A DNA stretch of 64,000 nucleotides from Aequorivita vladivostokensis (GCF_000952855.1 NZ_JSVU01000011.1:28494-92493), one strand, 5' to 3'. Shown: positions 28,062-35,955, counted from the first letter of the stretch. Numbers and translations: made by a program. The notes: generated by a model from the letters alone, not told the origin.

Positions 28062-28292
28062 ATGAAAGCCGCACTTCAAATAGAAATAACCTTCGAGCAA
28101 ATTCTTGCTTTGATAAAAAGTTTGCCAAAAAAGGAAAGAATTAAACTTTCAAAGGAATTGGAAAGGGAGATTATAGATTCAAAATTGTCAAAATTGCTTG
28201 AAACCTTTAAAACCGATGAGCTTTCACTTGAAACTATAGATGCCGAGGTGGAAAAAGTTAGACAAGATATCTATGACGAACAAAAACGTTAA
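28062..28292 (+). CDS. Antitoxin of a PIN-domain toxin-antitoxin pair
   Basis: A charged, mainly helical protein of 76 residues. Its LPKKERIKLSKELE segment at about 23-36 is typical of small type II antitoxins that pair with COG1569 PIN toxins; the C-terminal tail (residues 50-76) is acidic and probably wraps the toxin. The start follows a good -7 element. The last 20 nt overlap the toxin gene, the classic coupled order antitoxin-toxin. It probably also represses its own promoter, but no operator was identified. Confidence 0.75.
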   Translation: MKAALQIEITFEQILALIKSLPKKERIKLSKELEREIIDSKLSKLLETFKTDELSLETIDAEVEKVRQDIYDEQKR

Positions 28293-28698
28293 GGTTATTT
28301 TCGACACCAATGTTTGGATAAGTTTTTTAATAGGAAAAAGACTTGGAAATATAAAGAGTCTCATTGTAAATGGCAACATCCGGATTGTTTATACTGCACA
28401 ATTAATTGAAGAAATAGAACGAGTAACCAAAAGGCCAGCACTTCAAAAATATTTTCCCGAAGAGAAGGTGTCTGAATTAATTGAATTTCTTGAAGCAATT
28501 GGAACAAACGTTCAAATAAGGCCTATCCATTTCATAAATCGCGACCCAAAGGATAATTTTTTACTGGATTTGATAAACTTTTCCAAAGCGGATTATTTAG
28601 TAACGGGAGATAAGGATTTGATACTACATAACCCGTTCGAAACTGCAAAAATTTTATCCCCAGCTGAATTTGAAAAAGTAATTGCGGAAATTGATTAA
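28273..28698 (+). CDS. PIN-domain toxin (COG1569 family ribonuclease)
   Basis: A 141-residue PIN protein. The acidic residues that hold the metal are visible: VIFDTNVWISFL near the start, EEIERV near residue 50, DPKDNFLLDL near 98 and VTGDKDL near 115. Such toxins cleave RNA and are held inactive by the antitoxin. I use ATG 28273 rather than the upstream start at 28240, because MTNKNVKVIFDTN fits the family N-terminus. The stop codon TAA (28696-28698) abuts a degenerate copy of the barrel-gene 3' end, marking the right edge of the inserted unit. Confidence 0.82.
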   Translation: MTNKNVKVIFDTNVWISFLIGKRLGNIKSLIVNGNIRIVYTAQLIEEIERVTKRPALQKYFPEEKVSELIEFLEAIGTNVQIRPIHFINRDPKDNFLLDLINFSKADYLVTGDKDLILHNPFETAKILSPAEFEKVIAEID

Positions 28699-28773
28699 TT
28701 ATTAAAAATGGCTGCAATATTCGATTCAGGGAATTCAAGGATTGGCGAGGTTACCTATAAGTTTGACCGGTAA
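28697..28773 (+). pseudogene. Degenerate copy of the 3' end of the outer-membrane barrel gene
   Basis: The 77 nt align with the end of the barrel gene at 27942-28019. The last 47-48 nt have about 42 identities and a 1-nt deletion. Upstream the similarity continues at protein level: KWLQYSIQGIQGLA here, KWLNYPVQGIQGLA in the intact gene, with a Glu codon changed to TAA in between. The remnant ends in a stop at the same place as the original. Divergence with conserved protein sense suggests it came from a homologous gene, not from a recent slip. Confidence 0.8.
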
Positions 28774-28810
28774 GTTTTTCAGTTGTATCTTCGTTTTAAA
28801 TATTTGCAAT

Positions 28811-28993
28811 ATGTTGACCAAAAAGATAGTACAATCACATTTATCTAAATTACCTGACGAATTTTCCATTGATGATTTAGTGGAAAGACTTATTCTTATT
28901 GAGAAAATTGAAAAAGGAATTTCACAGTCTAATAATGACGAAGTAATTTCGGACGCGCAATTGGATATCGAACTGGAAAAATGGTTCAAATAA
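28811..28993 (+). CDS. Orphan antitoxin of a ParE/RelE-type pair
   Basis: A small protein of 60 residues: FSIDDLVERLILIEKIEKGI is helical and the C-terminus (QLDIELEKWFK) is acidic-aromatic, a layout seen in antitoxins that precede ParE/RelE toxins in Bacteroidota. The reading frame extends upstream to 28742, but those 23 residues are read out of frame through the barrel remnant, so I start at ATG 28811. Its toxin partner is broken (29005-29163). The antitoxin is intact and could still repress or neutralise related systems. Confidence 0.65.
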   Translation: MLTKKIVQSHLSKLPDEFSIDDLVERLILIEKIEKGISQSNNDEVISDAQLDIELEKWFK

Positions 28994-29004
28994 ATTAGAC
29001 AAAA

Positions 29005-29163
29005 CAATCCAAGGATGATTTAAAGGACATTCTTGATTATATTTCCAAGGATTCAGTAAAAGGAAATTATAGAATTATTTACAGGATAGTTTCCAAAAAA
29101 CGTATCGATATTCTGACGGTCCATCATTCTTCCCGCAATCTATCAAAGCGAAAAATATATTAA
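29005..29163 (+). pseudogene. ParE/RelE-type toxin remnant with internal deletion
   Basis: The frame reads KDDLKDILDYISKDSVKGNY, then RIIYRIVSKKRIDILTVHHS and a stop at 29161-29163. The first part is the N-terminal helix and the second the C-terminal strands of a ParE/RelE toxin; the 35-40 residues normally between them are missing, and the start codon is lost (TAG at 28996 in frame). It follows the antitoxin gene directly, so the pair was once functional. Confidence 0.8.
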
Positions 29164-29190
29164 AACATCCGTCTTTGGCGGATGTTTTCT
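29162..29190 (+). terminator. Rho-independent terminator after the ParE remnant
   Basis: A perfect 10-bp stem AAAACATCCG/CGGATGTTTT (29162-29171 with 29179-29188) with a 7-nt loop, followed by a T-rich stretch. It ends transcription of the toxin-antitoxin region before the amidohydrolase gene. Confidence 0.8.
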
Positions 29191-29216
29191 ATTTTTACAC
29201 CTCAATAAAATCAACC

Positions 29217-30857
29217 ATGAAAAAATTATTACTCTTATTACTGACTACGACAGCTATTGCATCCTGTGCCCCAGATAAACTTCCGGCAGACTTATTGATT
29301 AAAAATGCAACAATTTATACGGTCGATAAAGATTTCAGCACGGCAAATGCACTTGTGGTAAAAGATGGAAAAATCCTCGAAATAGGCCTAAAACCCGAAC
29401 TCGAACTGAAATACAATATTAAGAAAACCTACGACGCCAAAGGCAATACCGTGGTTCCCGGGCTGATTGATGCCCACGCCCATTTGTACGGCCTCGGCCT
29501 CAGCCTGCAAAATGTGGATTTGATCGGCACTACCAGTTTTGAAGAAATTTTGGGGCGAGTGGTGGCATTTCAGGAAGAAAAGAATATGCCCTATATCATT
29601 GGCCGCGGGTGGGACCAAAACGATTGGGAGGATAAAAATTTCCCCACTAAAAAAGAGCTAGATTCCCTCTTTCCCGAAACTCCGGTGGCGTTACAACGGG
29701 TTGATGGCCACGCGTATTTGGTAAATTCAAAAGCATTGGAGCTTGCCGGAATTACTGCCAAGACGAAAGTGACCGGAGGCGAAGTTGTTTTGGAAAATGG
29801 CGAACCCACGGGCGTAATCATCGATGCCCCAATGGCCTTGGTGAGAAAAACTTTTCCCGAAATTACCAGTGAAGTTTCAGCCGAAGCCCTTTTGGAAGCC
29901 GAAAAAATCTGCCTGCAATATGGTTTGACAACGGTAGATGACGCTGGCTTGGGAAGAAATATTATCGAATTGATCGATACGCTTCAAAAGCAGGGAAAAT
30001 TCAAGCTCCGGATGTATGCGATGGTAAGCAACGATCCAAAAAATCGCGACTATTATTTGAACAAAGGCATCTATAAAACCGACAGATTGAACGTTCGTTC
30101 CTTTAAAGTGTATGCCGATGGCGCGCTGGGTTCCCGCGGTGCCGCGATGCGCGAGCCGTACAGCGATATGCCCCACCATTTTGGGGCGATGATTACTACG
30201 GCAGATAGTCTGGATTATCTTGCTGAAAAAATTGCCGCTTCCGAATTTCAGATGAACACTCACGCGATTGGCGATTCTGCGAATATTGCCGTGCTTCGGG
30301 CGTATAAAAAAGCCTTGGAAGGGCAGACCGATAGACGTTGGCGCGTGGAGCATGCGCAGATAATTTCGGCGTCCGATTTCGATTATTTTAACGACAACAA
30401 TAACATTCTTCCGTCGGTACAGCCCACCCACGCTACCAGCGATATGTATTGGGCCGAGGATAGAGTGGGAGCGGAACGGATGAAGGGCGCCTATGCCTAT
30501 AAAAAATTACTCGATAAAGCAGGAATGGTTGCCTTGGGAACCGATTTTCCGGTGGAGCACATAAACCCGATGTACACCTTTTACGCTGCCGTTGCCCGAA
30601 AGGATTTAAAAAATTACCCCGAAAACGGTTTTCAAATGAAGGATGCTTTAACCCGTGAAGAAGCCCTAAAAGGTATGACTATTTGGGCAGCTTTTGCAAA
30701 TTTTGAGGAAAACGAAAAAGGAAGTATTGAAGTCGGTAAATTTGCTGATTTCACCATTCTCGATAAGGACATTATGAAGATAGAAGAAGCCGAATTGCCC
30801 AAAACGAAAGTAGTGGCAACATTCATTAACGGCGAATTGGTTTACGAAGCCAAATAA
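29217..30857 (+). CDS. Lipoprotein amidohydrolase, YtcJ-like (amidohydrolase family 3)
   Basis: A metal-dependent hydrolase of 546 residues with a lipoprotein signal (MKKLLLLLLTTTAIASC, lipidated Cys17), so it is probably anchored in the envelope. The TIM-barrel metal site appears as DAHAHLYG at about 82-89, NTHAIGDS at about 345-352, RVEHAQI at about 375-381 and LGTDFPVEH at about 440-448; the YADGALGSRGAAM stretch is characteristic of the YtcJ branch. The true substrate is unknown; relatives hydrolyse N-acyl or exocyclic amide bonds. The start at 29217 is set by the lipobox. Single gene, 28 nt after a terminator. Confidence 0.88.
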   Translation: MKKLLLLLLTTTAIASCAPDKLPADLLIKNATIYTVDKDFSTANALVVKDGKILEIGLKPELELKYNIKKTYDAKGNTVVPGLIDAHAHLYGLGLSLQNVDLIGTTSFEEILGRVVAFQEEKNMPYIIGRGWDQNDWEDKNFPTKKELDSLFPETPVALQRVDGHAYLVNSKALELAGITAKTKVTGGEVVLENGEPTGVIIDAPMALVRKTFPEITSEVSAEALLEAEKICLQYGLTTVDDAGLGRNIIELIDTLQKQGKFKLRMYAMVSNDPKNRDYYLNKGIYKTDRLNVRSFKVYADGALGSRGAAMREPYSDMPHHFGAMITTADSLDYLAEKIAASEFQMNTHAIGDSANIAVLRAYKKALEGQTDRRWRVEHAQIISASDFDYFNDNNNILPSVQPTHATSDMYWAEDRVGAERMKGAYAYKKLLDKAGMVALGTDFPVEHINPMYTFYAAVARKDLKNYPENGFQMKDALTREEALKGMTIWAAFANFEENEKGSIEVGKFADFTILDKDIMKIEEAELPKTKVVATFINGELVYEAK

Positions 30858-30862
30858 ATAAA

Positions 30863-30920
30863 CTCTGTGTCCTCTGTGCCTCCGTGGTTATTTTTTACCA
30901 CAGAGCCACAGAGAGCACAG
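30863..30920. repeat. Intergenic hairpin with CTCTGTG/CACAGAG arms
   Basis: A 24-26-nt arm rich in CTCTGTG and CCGTGGT is followed by the near-complementary arm ACCACAGAG...CACAG with a loop of T's. Strong imperfect palindrome right after the amidohydrolase stop; it may terminate transcription or be a REP-like element. Confidence 0.65.
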
Positions 30921-30933
30921 GGAAAAATCAAAG

Positions 30934-31425
30934 ATGGAAAACATCCTAAAACAACTTCCCCAAAAAGCAAGGGAAGCCGAAGCAGAAAACAAAAAGTTTT
31001 TCGCCAAGCTGAAGAAAAAGCCGCCCAAACATCTGGACAGTTTAATGCAGGAATTGCACGAAGCAGAATTTAAAAGAACAGATTGTTTAACGTGTGCTAA
31101 CTGTTGTAAAACCACCGGCCCACTTTTTACGGATAAGGACATCGAGCGTATTTCAAAACATTTCCGAATGAAACCGCAGCAGTTCATCGAAGCCTATTTG
31201 CGGATTGACGAAGATAAAGATTACGTGCTGCAAAGCGTTCCCTGTACTTTTTTGGGAGCCGATAATTACTGTAGCATTTACGACGTACGCCCGAAAGCTT
31301 GTCGCGAATTTCCACATACAGACAGAAAAAAGTTTCAACAGATTTCAAACCTAACGATGAAAAATGTCGCCATTTGCCCAGCGGCTTATAATATTGTGGA
31401 GGAAATGAAACGAAGAATTAAGTAG
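30934..31425 (+). CDS. YkgJ-family cysteine-cluster protein
   Basis: A protein of 163 residues with the family's cysteine pattern: CLTCANCC at about 51-58, PCTFLGADNYCSIYDVRPKACREFP at about 99-123 (here described by its Cys spacing) and a final CP in AICPAAY. These cysteines probably bind zinc or an Fe-S cluster. The N-terminal 45 residues are charged and helical. The biochemical role of the family is unknown. It starts 13 nt after a palindromic repeat. Confidence 0.82.
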   Translation: MENILKQLPQKAREAEAENKKFFAKLKKKPPKHLDSLMQELHEAEFKRTDCLTCANCCKTTGPLFTDKDIERISKHFRMKPQQFIEAYLRIDEDKDYVLQSVPCTFLGADNYCSIYDVRPKACREFPHTDRKKFQQISNLTMKNVAICPAAYNIVEEMKRRIK

Positions 31426-31428
31426 GCA

Positions 31429-31489
31429 GTCGCAGTCGCAGTTTTCAGTTGCGGGGAATTTGCGACTGAAAACTGCGACTGAAAACTTT
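31429..31489. repeat. Inverted copy of the GCGACTGAAAACT element between convergent genes
   Basis: The left arm (AGTCGCAGTTTTCAGTTGC) and right arm (GCGACTGAAAACTGCGACT) form a hairpin of about 60 nt between the convergent YkgJ-like and NamZ-like genes. A T-rich end follows, so it could serve as a bidirectional terminator. Shared words with 21057-21096. Confidence 0.7.
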
Positions 31490-32743
31490 TTAAGGATAAA
31501 GTAAATATTTCGCTCGAATCTTCTGAAAATTAGCAAGCCCATCCTTCCAAGAACCCCGAATTTCTTCCGCAGATAAACCTTGCTCAATTTGTTTTTGCAA
31601 TTTGTCAGTTCCGGCGAGTTTTACAAAAAACGAATTGAAAAAATCTTTCTTTCCTGCCTTGCCGGCAGGCAGGTTCCCGTTGGCGTTGTAAGCATCGATC
31701 AACCATTCCAAATTGATTTTGCTCAAGCGCGGTTCGTTTCTAAGATCTTTTCCGTGGCAAAGCTGCCCTTTAAATTTTGGGTTTTTTGCTCCTTCATTTG
31801 CTTGGGGCGTGTATTCAAAAGTATATGTTGATGCAGGCAAACTTGGTGCGCCAAAAACCTGAAATTGCATATCCGTGCCGCGGCCGGCGTTTATAAATGT
31901 ACCTTCAAAAAAGCATAGGCTGGGGTAGAGGTTTATGGATTGGGCGTTCGGCAAGTTGGGCGATGGTTTTATGGGTAATGAATATGGAGTTTCATGCGTG
32001 TAATTTTGCATTTCAACCACAGTCAAGTCGCATTTTATTTTATCTTTTAACCAACCTTCGCCATTTATCATCTGTGCATATTCGCCAATAGTCATTCCAT
32101 GAACTACTGGAATTGGATGCATTCCTACAAAACTTTCGTTTTCAGGTTCCATAATTGGACCGTCAATATAATGCCCGTTGGGGTTTGGCCTGTCTAAAAC
32201 AATAACGGGAATTCCAGCTTCCGCGCAGGCTTCCATCACACAATGTAGTGTAGAAATATAAGTGTAAAATCGCGCGCCCACATCCTGTATATCAAAAATC
32301 ACAAGGTCAATTCCTTTTAATTGTTCCTGCGATGGTTTTTTATTGCTTCCGTAAAGTGAAATTAGGGGAACCCCAGTTTTAGAGTCGATTCCATCCTTCA
32401 CGTGCTCGCCGGCATCGGCAGTGCCTCGAAAACCGTGCTCTGGCGCAAAAACTTTTTTTACCGAAACTTTTTTCGAAATCAAAAAATCAACAAGATGTTG
32501 GTTCTCATTTTCTAAAAAAGAAGTCTGATTCGCAACTACGCCCACATTTTTACTCTTTAACAATTCAGAGTAAAGTTGAAATTGCTCCGCGCCAACGATG
32601 ATTTGTGCGTCTTGAGTCTTGAGTCCTGTTTCCTGACTCTCTTTTTTCTCTTCACTTTGTTCTTTCTTCTCAACCGAACTTCCGCACGAAATAATAGTTA
32701 AAACAACCAATAAAACTGTATTTTTGAAAAAAGTTAAGCCCAT
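31490..32743 (-). CDS. namZ: DUF1343 lipoprotein, NamZ-like exo-beta-N-acetylmuramidase
   Basis: A protein of 417 residues with a lipoprotein signal (Cys20 in LTIISC). The DUF1343/GH171 signature is clear: VGVVANQTSF near residue 70, FAPEHGFRG near 98, DIQDVGARFYTY near 150, DRPNPNG near 182 and PSPNLP near 260. Characterised members release N-acetylmuramic acid from the ends of muropeptides for recycling. An odd LPAGKAG stretch at about 357-364 is read from an inserted palindrome. The start at 32743 is set by the signal peptide; only 9 nt separate it from the divergent permease start. Confidence 0.85.
   Translation of the reverse strand: MGLTFFKNTVLLVVLTIISCGSSVEKKEQSEEKKESQETGLKTQDAQIIVGAEQFQLYSELLKSKNVGVVANQTSFLENENQHLVDFLISKKVSVKKVFAPEHGFRGTADAGEHVKDGIDSKTGVPLISLYGSNKKPSQEQLKGIDLVIFDIQDVGARFYTYISTLHCVMEACAEAGIPVIVLDRPNPNGHYIDGPIMEPENESFVGMHPIPVVHGMTIGEYAQMINGEGWLKDKIKCDLTVVEMQNYTHETPYSLPIKPSPNLPNAQSINLYPSLCFFEGTFINAGRGTDMQFQVFGAPSLPASTYTFEYTPQANEGAKNPKFKGQLCHGKDLRNEPRLSKINLEWLIDAYNANGNLPAGKAGKKDFFNSFFVKLAGTDKLQKQIEQGLSAEEIRGSWKDGLANFQKIRAKYLLYP
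31653..31673. repeat. REP-like palindrome inside the namZ-like coding sequence
   Basis: CCTGCCTTGCC faces GGCAGGCAGG with a single bulge, a frequent bacteroidetal REP shape. On the minus strand it is read in frame as LPAGKAG between NGN and KKDFF, so it adds residues without breaking the gene. Confidence 0.75.
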
Positions 32744-32752
32744 AAAATCGTA

Positions 32753-33988
32753 GTGAATTTCGAATTTTTCATCGCTCGGCGCATCATTGCTTCCAAGGAC
32801 TATAAAAGTAGTATTTCGGCACCGATAATAAAAATTGCAATCACCGCAATTGCGCTCGGCATTATTATGATGCTCGTTTCCATTGCCACGGGCGTAGGAC
32901 TTCAAAAAAAGATTCGCGAAAAGGTTTCGGCCTTCAATGGCGATATTATTATCACTAATTTCGACACCAACTTTTCCAACGATTCCCAAAACCCAATTTC
33001 AAAAAACCAGGATTTTTATCCAACTTTCAAAAACATTGAAGGAATAAAACACGTGCAAGTTACCGCTTCAAAAGGCGGCGTAATCCGCACCGAGACCGAT
33101 TTTGAGGGCGTGGTGGTAAAAGGCGTTGGCGACGATTATGATTGGGAATATTTCAAGGATTATTTGGTTGAGGGAAAACTGCCCGATTTTAAAGGCGATT
33201 TAAATGAGGACATCCTGATTTCGGAATATTTAGCGAATAGGCTACATCTGAAACTGGGCGATAAAGTAACTACTTTTTTTCTGAACGATGAAGTTTCCAA
33301 AACTCCTCGCAGCCGTGGTTTTGATATTGTGGGAATTTACAACAGCGGCTTTCAACAGTTTGACGAACAATTTATAATAACGGACATTCGCCACATTCAG
33401 CGACTGAACAAATGGGAAGCCGACCAAATCGGCGCCTTTGAGGTTTTTGTGGATGATTTTGATGAAATAGTCCCAATTGGCAACGAAGTTTATAACGAAA
33501 CCGGAAGCACGCTCGACACACAGACCATCCGCCAAAAATATGCCTCTATCTTTGAGTGGCTGGACCTTTTTGACTTCAACATTATAATGATTATTGGAAT
33601 AATGATTTTGGTGGCGGGCATCAATATGATTACCGCTTTGTTGGTTTTGATTTTGGAACGCACCCAAATGATTGGGATTCTAAAAGCCTTGGGCAGCAGC
33701 GACTGGAGCGTGCGGAAAGTGTTTTTGTATAACGCCATGTACTTAATTGGCGTCGGTCTTTTTTGGGGAAATATTATAGGGATTGGTTTACTTTTAATAC
33801 AGAAATACGGTAAAATTTTCAAACTAAACCCAGATACTTATTACGTAAACGAAGCCCCAGTTTATTTGCATTGGGACTATATTTTAATATTGAACGCAGG
33901 CACATTTTTGCTCTGCCTATTAATGCTTTTGATACCTTCTTTTATTATTTCAAAAATTTCTCCTGTGAAGGCCATACGGTTTGAGTAA
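32753..33988 (+). CDS. LolC/LolE-like ABC transporter permease
   Basis: A 411-residue permease of the MacB/FtsX superfamily in the LolC/E arrangement: an N-terminal FFIARRII motif, a first helix at about 24-46, a large periplasmic domain at about 47-265 and three C-terminal helices ending with SKISPVKAIRFE. It would extract lipoproteins from the inner membrane together with an ATPase (LolD) that is not encoded here. The start is GTG 32753; the next Met is inside the first helix. It diverges from the NamZ-like gene with 9 nt between start codons, so promoters must overlap the opposite gene. Confidence 0.87.
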   Translation: MNFEFFIARRIIASKDYKSSISAPIIKIAITAIALGIIMMLVSIATGVGLQKKIREKVSAFNGDIIITNFDTNFSNDSQNPISKNQDFYPTFKNIEGIKHVQVTASKGGVIRTETDFEGVVVKGVGDDYDWEYFKDYLVEGKLPDFKGDLNEDILISEYLANRLHLKLGDKVTTFFLNDEVSKTPRSRGFDIVGIYNSGFQQFDEQFIITDIRHIQRLNKWEADQIGAFEVFVDDFDEIVPIGNEVYNETGSTLDTQTIRQKYASIFEWLDLFDFNIIMIIGIMILVAGINMITALLVLILERTQMIGILKALGSSDWSVRKVFLYNAMYLIGVGLFWGNIIGIGLLLIQKYGKIFKLNPDTYYVNEAPVYLHWDYILILNAGTFLLCLLMLLIPSFIISKISPVKAIRFE

Positions 33989-33995
33989 CGAACTT

Positions 33996-34034
33996 AGACC
34001 CCAAAGGTCTAAAAATCTTTGGGGTCTTTTTTTT
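33996..34034 (+). terminator. Rho-independent terminator after the permease gene
   Basis: An 11-bp stem AGACCCCAAAG/CTTTGGGGTCT (33996-34006 with 34017-34027) with a 10-nt loop is followed by eight T's. Confidence 0.9.
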
Positions 34035-34062
34035 AATCGATAATTTATCAAGCTCATAAAAA

Positions 34063-34094
34063 TCTCCCTTCCTTTGGAGGGGCTGGGGGAGGAC
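34063..34094. repeat. Dispersed TCCC..GGAGGGGCTGGGGGAGGA element
   Basis: A strongly biased C-rich then G-rich block (CTCCCTTCC then GGAGGGGCTGGGGGAGG) able to form a hairpin. It sits between the terminator and the cystathionine beta-synthase promoter and looks like a known type of intergenic flavobacterial repeat. Confidence 0.6.
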
Positions 34095-34101
34095 TTTTTT
34101 A

Positions 34102-34109
34102 TACCTTTG
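34102..34109 (+). promoter_or_regulatory. -7 element of the cystathionine beta-synthase gene
   Basis: TACCTTTG at 34102-34109 matches TAnnTTTG and lies 17 nt before the ATG at 34127. Confidence 0.65.
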
Positions 34110-34126
34110 CACTTCTAAAATTTGTT

Positions 34127-35485
34127 ATGGAATACGCAGAAAATATATTGGGAACCATCGGCAATACGCCCATGGTGAAAATCAACAAAATAATTGGGGA
34201 TATCCCCGCTTTGGTGCTCGCCAAATATGAAACTTTCAACCCGGGAAATTCGGTAAAGGATAGAATGGCCGTAAAGATGATAGAAGACGCCGAAGCCGAC
34301 GGAAGATTGAAGCCCGGCGGAACAATTATCGAGGGAACCTCCGGAAATACAGGGATGGGCCTCGCACTTGCCGCAATCGTAAAAGGCTACAAAATGGTCT
34401 GCGTAATCAGTGATAAGCAAAGCAAGGAAAAGATTGATATTTTGAAGGCCGTGGGCAGCAAAGTAATTGTTTGCCCAACAAACGTAGCCCCAGAGGATCC
34501 ACGAAGCTATTATTCCACATCAAAACGATTGGCGGAGGAGACGCCCAACAGTTGGTACGTAAACCAATACGACAATCTCAGCAACACCAAGGCACATTAC
34601 GAAAGCACGGGCCCGGAAATCTGGAAGCAGACCGACGGAAAAGTAACCCATTTTGTAGTGGGCGTGGGCACTGGCGGTACCATCAGCGGCGTAGGGAAAT
34701 ATTTAAAGAAACAGAACCCAAATGTAAAAATCTGGGGAATTGATACCTACGGAAGTGTTTTCAAAAAATACCACGAAACGGGAATTTTTGACGAAAACGA
34801 AATCTATCCCTACATCACCGAAGGAATTGGCGAAGATATTCTTCCGAAGAATGTGGATTTCAGTGTTATTGACGGTTTTGTAAAAGTAACCGATAAAGAC
34901 GCCGCTATTTATACCCAAAAACTCGCCAAGATGGAAGGTTTCTTTTTAGGGAATTCAGCCGGAGCGGCGATAAAAGGCTTACTTCAACTTAAGGATAAAT
35001 TCACAAAAGACGATGTGGTAGTCGTTCTTTTCCACGACCACGGAAGCCGGTACGTTGGCAAAATGTACAACGATGAGTGGATGCGCGAGCGCGGATTTGT
35101 GGAGGATGAAGTTAAAAACGCTTCGGATTTGATTCAAGAACACGCAGATAAACCTTTAATTACAGTAAAAACGGAAGAACTGGTTGGCCACGCTATCGAA
35201 AGGATGAAAAAATACCACATCAGCCAAATTCCCGTGGAGGACACTACTGGCTTTGTGGGCGCCGTGGACGAGACCGATTTGCTTCGGAAATATCTGGAAA
35301 ACAAAAACGTGGCAGATCTTCCGATAAAAGAAGTAATGCACAAACCTTTCCCAATTGTAAAAAAGAGCACCTCAATTGAAGAAATTTCAAAACTGATCCA
35401 CAAAGAGAACAATGCCGTTTTGGTCGATTTGGGCGATGGGAAATACAATATAATTACGAAGCACGATATAATAAGAGCCTTGTAA
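34127..35485 (+). CDS. Cystathionine beta-synthase with C-terminal CBS pair
   Basis: A PLP enzyme of 452 residues that condenses serine (or O-acetylserine) with homocysteine or sulfide. The cofactor lysine is K44 in NPGNSVKDR, the substrate loop is EGTSGNTGMG at about 69-78 and the phosphate loop GTGGTISG at about 183-190. After about residue 325 two CBS motifs follow (for example AIERMKKYHISQIPV and VMHKPFPIVKKS), which may sense adenosyl ligands. The enzyme plus CBS domains argues for cystathionine beta-synthase over plain cysteine synthase. Single gene with its own promoter. Confidence 0.88.
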   Translation: MEYAENILGTIGNTPMVKINKIIGDIPALVLAKYETFNPGNSVKDRMAVKMIEDAEADGRLKPGGTIIEGTSGNTGMGLALAAIVKGYKMVCVISDKQSKEKIDILKAVGSKVIVCPTNVAPEDPRSYYSTSKRLAEETPNSWYVNQYDNLSNTKAHYESTGPEIWKQTDGKVTHFVVGVGTGGTISGVGKYLKKQNPNVKIWGIDTYGSVFKKYHETGIFDENEIYPYITEGIGEDILPKNVDFSVIDGFVKVTDKDAAIYTQKLAKMEGFFLGNSAGAAIKGLLQLKDKFTKDDVVVVLFHDHGSRYVGKMYNDEWMRERGFVEDEVKNASDLIQEHADKPLITVKTEELVGHAIERMKKYHISQIPVEDTTGFVGAVDETDLLRKYLENKNVADLPIKEVMHKPFPIVKKSTSIEEISKLIHKENNAVLVDLGDGKYNIITKHDIIRAL

Positions 35486-35490
35486 TTTTC

Positions 35491-35537
35491 CACCGCGAAT
35501 TCACGAATGATATATAATTATTCGTGAATTTGTGGTT
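35491..35537. repeat. Inverted repeat with ATTCACGAAT/ATTCGTGAAT arms
   Basis: The arm CACCGCGAATTCACGAAT is nearly the complement of ATTCGTGAATTTGTGGT, with an AT-rich loop. It is likely a dispersed palindrome following the synthase gene and may also act as terminator, although no T run follows. Confidence 0.6.
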
Positions 35538-35574
35538 ACGATCTCCAATAAATAATTCGTATTTTTATGCTACT

Positions 35575-35955
35575 ATGAAAAACGAAGCCAAAAAATTATT
35601 TCGATTTCTTCGCACCAAGCCGGTACCCGCAAATACCAATGAAATATTGGCACTGGAGCGTACCAAACTGGCCAACGAGCGTACGCTGCTGTCCTACATT
35701 CGTTCTTCGTTATACTTACTTTTGGGCGGAATTGGAATCTTGCAATTAAAGGATTTTGAGAGCATAAAATGGTTGGGCTATGTGGCCCTTGCGGTTTGTG
35801 TGATTTTTTTGGCCGTCGGCATTTTTAGGTATGTGTTGCTATCGCGCAGGCTTTACAAATGGAACCGTATTCTTTTTGTGGATACCATTTCAGAAAAAGT
35901 TCAAAAACAGGCAGATACACAGGAAAAATTACAAAAGGAAGAGGCGGAGGCATAA
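35575..35955 (+). CDS. DUF202 membrane protein
   Basis: A 126-residue protein with the DUF202 signature LALERTKLANERTLLSYIR at about 26-44, then two to three membrane helices at about 45-57, 65-88 and a cytosolic charged tail of about 30 residues. The domain also occurs in yeast vacuolar VTC proteins, but its bacterial function is unknown. I start at ATG 35575; the longer frame from 35524 is read through an intergenic repeat. Single gene. Confidence 0.8.
   Translation: MKNEAKKLFRFLRTKPVPANTNEILALERTKLANERTLLSYIRSSLYLLLGGIGILQLKDFESIKWLGYVALAVCVIFLAVGIFRYVLLSRRLYKWNRILFVDTISEKVQKQADTQEKLQKEEAEA

Noticed and set aside
28742..28810. Longer start of the second antitoxin at 28742
   Set aside because: These codons are the barrel remnant read in the wrong frame and contain the -7-like box of the downstream gene.
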